Part shown: one piece after another, positions 60,360 through 64,000 of the stretch
How positions within the stretch are numbered: the stretch's first letter is position 1
How the letters are laid out: each line of letters opens with the position of its first letter
Assembly (NCBI RefSeq): GCF_007827595.1
Contig: NZ_VISR01000021.1
Location: 62,001 to 126,000, forward strand
Origin: Streptomyces sp. BK340
Lineage (GTDB): Bacteria; Actinomycetota; Actinomycetes; Streptomycetales; Streptomycetaceae
Direction: 5' to 3'
Length of the DNA stretch: 64,000 bases
The notes under the pieces: model-generated
The model's input: only the letters and a program-made list of their open reading frames with translations
What the model was told of the DNA's origin: nothing
Database searches by the model: none
Translations under genes and position numbers: made by a program

Positions 60360-61940
60360 TCAGTTGCCGTCGTGGACCGCGGTGAGGCCGTTGAACACTC
60401 CGACGTAGGCGGTGCCGTCGGGGCCGAGGGTGATCGGGGCCCAGTTGTTGTCGTAGTTGATGCCGGTGCCCACCAGCTGCTTGAAGCGGGTCGCGCCCGT
60501 GCGGAAGTCGACGGCGGTCAGGTACCAGGCGTCGATGCCCAGCGGGTTCGGGTCCTTGGTGTACAGATACAGCAGGCCGTCGGCGGTGGAGAGCTTGGGC
60601 ACCGTGGAGGGTGAGCGTTCGGCGCTCTCCCACACGGTGTCGCAGCCGCTGCCGTCCCTGCGGACGTCGATGCGGGTGACTCCGCCGACGACGCTGCGTC
60701 CGAAGGTGAGCGAGCTGATGTTCTCGTAGCCGTAGTTGTTCTCGACCACGAGGCTGTCGCCCCAGCTGATCAGGGAGTTGTCCGTGGTGGAGGCACCGGA
60801 CCCGAAGACGGGGATCTCGCAGACCAGGCGGCGGTCGGCGGGGACGTCGGCGCCCCGCCGGTAGACCAGGACGTGCATGCGGTCGTCGGCGTTGTCGGTG
60901 ATGGCGACGTACTTTCCGCCCTCGCCGAAGATGTCCGGTGTGGTGCCGGAGCCCTGGTTGACCGAGCCGGGTTTGGTCCCGGTTCCGCGGTCGTAGGTCT
61001 GCCGCCAGACCATCTCGGGTGTGCCGTCGGCCGAGGCGCGGAAGTCGTACAGAGCGTGGTCGGAGACGATGGCGACGCCGTCCTCGGCGACCGAGAAGGA
61101 GTTCTGGATCTCCTCGCCGGTGAGCTGGACGGACCGGATGGTGCCGATGGCGGGGTCGACGGTGCCGACACGGCCCTGCCAGGTGACCCACCAGATGCGG
61201 CCGGTCCAGTCCGGCACGACGGACGTGACCGGGTCGCATTCGCCGCTGGGGTGCAGGTTGGTCCAGGTGACGCAGTCGTGGGGTACGTGACCGCCGAGGT
61301 CCCAGTCGTCGGTGGCGCTGAAGCTCCAGGTTCCGTCCGGGGCCTGTCGGTGCGCCAGGCGCAGCAGGTGCTGGCGGGAGTCTGCGAGCACCAGCCGGTC
61401 CTGGTCGTCGAGGTACGAGTAGGCGCCGCCGGACGTGTCCTTGAAGATCCGGGAGAAGTCGAGACGGGTGATCGCCTCGACGGTGGAGGGACGTTGCGGC
61501 AGCTTGTACTCGGCGAGGGTCACGAGAGTGCGCGGGTCGAGCAGCTTGACCAGAAAGCCCGTGAAGGTCCCGCAGACGGTGACGACGCGGCCCTCCCGGT
61601 CGAAAGTGGCGTTGGCGCACTCGCCACCGAGCGGCGCCATCCGTTCGCTGCTGACCTGGGGATGTCTGCCGAGCGGGCCGTTCCACGGGTAGGTGGCGCT
61701 GCCCCAGGCATCGGCGTGCATGCCGCTGCGGCCGTTGGCCGCGAGAAACGGGTGCTGCGGGGGCTGCTTGCCGGGGAGGGGCCGGGCGGCGGCGGGGGCG
61801 CCTTGGTAGGCGTCGACCAGCCGGTGGCCGGGGGCCCTGGGTATCGGCTCGGCCTGCGCGGGCCGGGGCCCGGTGACGGCTGCGGCCGCCGCCAGGGTGA
61901 GGGCGACCGCCAGGGCACGGCTGAGTCTCCTGCGGGACAT
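60360..61940 (-). CDS. Secreted beta-propeller-like protein
   Basis: 526 aa from the ATG at 61940; an upstream extension is implausible. Signal peptide ALAVALTLAAAAAVTGPRPA ending QAE. The mature protein is a series of WD/quinoprotein-like blades: FDREGRVVTVCGTFTGFLVK, DQDRLVLADSRQHLLRLAHR, WTGRIWWVTWQGRVGTVDPA, SVAEDGVAIVSDHALYDFRA, LSTADGLLYLYTKDPNPLGI and TLGPDGTAYVGVFNGLTAVH. No PQQ ligands or catalytic His set stands out, so binding rather than dehydrogenase activity is likely. Extracellular. A 20-bp hairpin follows. Confidence 0.82.
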   Translation of the reverse strand: MSRRRLSRALAVALTLAAAAAVTGPRPAQAEPIPRAPGHRLVDAYQGAPAAARPLPGKQPPQHPFLAANGRSGMHADAWGSATYPWNGPLGRHPQVSSERMAPLGGECANATFDREGRVVTVCGTFTGFLVKLLDPRTLVTLAEYKLPQRPSTVEAITRLDFSRIFKDTSGGAYSYLDDQDRLVLADSRQHLLRLAHRQAPDGTWSFSATDDWDLGGHVPHDCVTWTNLHPSGECDPVTSVVPDWTGRIWWVTWQGRVGTVDPAIGTIRSVQLTGEEIQNSFSVAEDGVAIVSDHALYDFRASADGTPEMVWRQTYDRGTGTKPGSVNQGSGTTPDIFGEGGKYVAITDNADDRMHVLVYRRGADVPADRRLVCEIPVFGSGASTTDNSLISWGDSLVVENNYGYENISSLTFGRSVVGGVTRIDVRRDGSGCDTVWESAERSPSTVPKLSTADGLLYLYTKDPNPLGIDAWYLTAVDFRTGATRFKQLVGTGINYDNNWAPITLGPDGTAYVGVFNGLTAVHDGN

Positions 61941-62111
61941 GCGGCTCCTCGGGTGCGTACGACAGTGGTCGCGCCGACGGCGACCATAGGAGCGCCGTGC
62001 CGAGCAGTCCACAGAAAGGTGAGGATTGTTCATGATCCTGCAATGACCTGCGCGGGGGCTTGTTGTCGGCCGCGCGGAGGGCGGGACGGGGGCAGACGGC
62101 GCGGGTCGCGA

Positions 62112-64000
62112 TCACCACGCCACGGCGTCGAACAGAGCCGCCGGGTCCGGTTCCCGGCCGTGGTTCAGGGTCTGCTCGGCCCAGATGACCTTGCCCTGCG
62201 CCGCGTAGCGGGTGCCCCAGCGGTCCGCGAACTGGGAGACCAGGAACAGGCCGCGGCCGCCTTCGTCGGTGGTGGCCGCACGCCGCAGCCGGGGTGAGGT
62301 GTTGCTGCCGTCCGACACCTCGCAGACCAGAGTGCTGCCCAGCAGGATCCTGACCCGCACGGGCGGAGCGCCGTACCGGATCGCGTTGGTGAGCAGCTCG
62401 CTGAGGATCAGTTCCGTGCCGAACGCCGACTCCTGCAGTCCCCAGTCGTACAGGCGGCGGCTGACGTCCGTACGCACCCGGGACACGGCCTGCGTATCGG
62501 AGGGCACGTCCCAGGTCGCCACCTGGGACGGGTCGAGCAGCCGGGTCCGGGCGACGAGCAGCGCCACGTCATCACCCGGTTTCTCGGGCAGCAGTGCCTC
62601 CATGAGGGCGCGGCAGGTCTCCTCCGGCGTCTGGTCCGCGTGGGCGATGGTCGAGCGGAGCAGGCCCAGGCCCTCGTCGACGTCCCGGGACCGGTTCTCG
62701 ATCAGGCCGTCCGTGAACAGGACCAGCCGGCTGCCCTCCGACAGGGCCAGCTCGCCGGCCTCGAAGGGGTGTCCACCCACCCCCAGGGGCGGCGACAGGG
62801 GGAGGCCGGGCATGGTGACCGTGCCGTGTTCGTCGACGACGGCCGGTGCGAGGTGGCCGGCCCGGGCGACGGTGCAGCGCCCGCCGACCGGGTCGTAGAT
62901 GGCGTAGAGGCAGGTGGCGCCGGTGAGCGGTGCACGGTCGTCGTCGGCGTTCGCCGTCTGGGTGTCCAGGCGGGTCACCATCTCGTCGAGACGGCTCAGC
63001 AGTTCGTCCGGGGCCAGGTCCAGGGAGGAGAAGTTCAGCACGGCGGTCCGCAGGCGTGCCATGGTCACGGCGGCGTGCAGCCCGTGCCCGACGACGTCGC
63101 CGACGGTCAGCGCCACCCGGAAGCCGGGCAGGGGGATGACGTCGAACCAGTCGCCGCCCACACCGGACTGCGCCGGCAGGTAGCGGGAGGCGATCTCCAG
63201 TGCGTCCTGGTGCGGCAGGTCCAGGGGCAGCAGGCTGCGCTGGAGCGTCACGGCCATGGCGTGCTCGCGGGCGTACCGGCGCGCGTTGTCGATCGCGACG
63301 GCCGCCCGGGCGACCAGTTCCTCGGCCACGGCGACGTCCTCCTCCTCGAACCGGGCGGAGCCGGCGCCGCGCCAGAAGTTGGCCATGCCGAGGACGGTCC
63401 CCCGGGCCCGCAGAGGGACCGTGACCAGTGAGTGGATGCCGTAGTCGAGGGCCCGTCGTGCTCCTTCCGGATCCTGGGCCCGCCAGTCCTGGGCGGTGTG
63501 CAGGTCGCGCACCAGGACGGCCTTGCCGCGCTGCAGCGCGGCCACCATCGGTGTGTCCGCCACCACGAACCGGATCAGGTCTCCCACCGGCTGCAACGGA
63601 TGTCCGGCCCGTGATTCGCTGAGCGCGGTGCGCCGCATGCGCAGTACGGCACCGGTGGGTTCCTCGCCGCGCAGCACGGAGTCGAGGACTTCCACGGTGA
63701 CGACGTCGGCCATGCGCGGGACCGCCACCTCCGCGAGCTCCTCGGCCGTACGCCGTACGTCGAGTGTGGTGCCGATCCGCGTGCCGGCCTCGTACAGGAA
63801 CGACAGCCGGCCCCGCGCCACCTCGGCCTGCCCGGACAGGGCTCTCAGCTCCGTGGTGTCCCGGAAGGTGGCCACCAGGCCCTGCGCGCCGTCGTACGGT
63901 GCGATGTGCCGCGTGTTCACCGCCAGCAGCCGGTCCCCGGCCGGCATCACCTCGTCGGAGACGGCCTCGCCCGACGCCAGCAGGCGTCTCAGGCCGGACC
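62112..64000 (-). CDS. PAS/GAF/PP2C (SpoIIE)-HATPase regulator, 5' end outside the window
   Basis: Open to the window edge at 64000, so the start is missing. Order from the visible N-terminus: end of a PAS domain (TRHIAPYDGAQGLVATFRDT), a GAF domain (about VRRTAEELAEVAVPRMADVV to VAIDNARRYAREHAM), a PP2C/SpoIIE phosphatase with metal Asp in GVGGDWFDVIPLPGFRVALT and VGDVVGHGLHAAVTMARLRT, and a C-terminal anti-sigma-type HATPase (LILSELLTNAIRYGAPPVRV, EGGRGLFLV). It likely dephosphorylates an antagonist and phosphorylates or binds a sigma-factor partner in a stress-sensing chain. Target not visible; the STAS-ANTAR protein at 265 is of the client type. Confidence 0.92.
   Translation of the reverse strand, partial: SGLRRLLASGEAVSDEVMPAGDRLLAVNTRHIAPYDGAQGLVATFRDTTELRALSGQAEVARGRLSFLYEAGTRIGTTLDVRRTAEELAEVAVPRMADVVTVEVLDSVLRGEEPTGAVLRMRRTALSESRAGHPLQPVGDLIRFVVADTPMVAALQRGKAVLVRDLHTAQDWRAQDPEGARRALDYGIHSLVTVPLRARGTVLGMANFWRGAGSARFEEEDVAVAEELVARAAVAIDNARRYAREHAMAVTLQRSLLPLDLPHQDALEIASRYLPAQSGVGGDWFDVIPLPGFRVALTVGDVVGHGLHAAVTMARLRTAVLNFSSLDLAPDELLSRLDEMVTRLDTQTANADDDRAPLTGATCLYAIYDPVGGRCTVARAGHLAPAVVDEHGTVTMPGLPLSPPLGVGGHPFEAGELALSEGSRLVLFTDGLIENRSRDVDEGLGLLRSTIAHADQTPEETCRALMEALLPEKPGDDVALLVARTRLLDPSQVATWDVPSDTQAVSRVRTDVSRRLYDWGLQESAFGTELILSELLTNAIRYGAPPVRVRILLGSTLVCEVSDGSNTSPRLRRAATTDEGGRGLFLVSQFADRWGTRYAAQGKVIWAEQTLNHGREPDPAALFDAVAW

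Overview
The window is chromosomal DNA from a high-GC actinobacterium, almost certainly Streptomyces or a close relative. This is inferred from very high GC with third-position GC bias throughout, and from typical actinobacterial families: a STAS-ANTAR regulator, a PAS/GAF/PP2C/HATPase phosphatase, a DUF1877 remnant and ricin-type secreted lectins. No rRNA, phage structural genes, conjugation genes or CRISPR array were seen. The mix of many small accessory operons and an unusually high number of decayed genes looks like a chromosome arm rather than the core.

Region 1-11 kb holds small redox and stress genes: STAS-ANTAR, a winged-helix regulator, an SRPBCC protein, a HAD phosphatase, and a translationally coupled run of N5-type methyltransferase, CDGSH iron-sulfur protein and iron-containing redox enzyme. 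An NAD-dependent epimerase, a glyoxalase-like protein and a hemerythrin-like protein follow. At least six genes here are broken (a conserved hypothetical, a Rieske-FAD oxidoreductase, a flavodoxin-fold reductase, Fpg, a plasmid-stabilization-like protein and an MFS transporter). Region 11.9-20.7 kb has two FAD monooxygenases, an FMN alpha-hydroxy-acid oxidase facing a PhzF protein, a frameshifted FG-GAP protein, and a coupled small protein / polyprenyl synthase / MpaB-Lcp oxygenase group. Region 20.7-30.4 kb has regulators paired with targets: a MarR with a nitroreductase (shared operator), HxlR near an NmrA-like gene, and TetR divergent from a YhgE-like membrane protein. A PiT phosphate transporter and a barstar-domain protein follow.

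Region 30.4-43 kb is loosely packed: a SnoaL-like protein, an M55 D-aminopeptidase, a secreted phospholipase D, a defective tRNA-Ser-like gene, an alpha/beta hydrolase, a decayed AlkD-type gene, two tandem ricin-type lectins behind a GTCCCG repeat field, a 171-bp MITE with CTAG target duplications, a large TPR-like protein, a broken methyltransferase, a secreted HNH-like protein and a cupin.

Region 43.2-54.1 kb is the strongest functional block, a selenium and C1 oxidation island. It holds a glutathione-independent-type formaldehyde dehydrogenase, selD (minus strand), then selC (tRNA-Sec), selA, selB, a selenocysteine formate dehydrogenase catalytic subunit with an in-frame TGA and a SECIS hairpin, an iron-sulfur subunit and an NrfD-type membrane subunit. 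Together they could oxidise formaldehyde to formate and then CO2 and pass electrons to the membrane, with the Sec machinery made beside its client.

Region 54.2-64 kb has an SDR pseudogene whose catalytic Tyr codon is a stop, a MerR-peroxiredoxin fusion whose operator lies in the end of the upstream GNAT gene, a stop-start-coupled GntR / lipocalin-like / GMC oxidoreductase operon, a secreted beta-propeller-like protein and a PAS/GAF/PP2C/HATPase phosphatase cut by the window end. All family names come from sequence features and recollection of families; no search was run.
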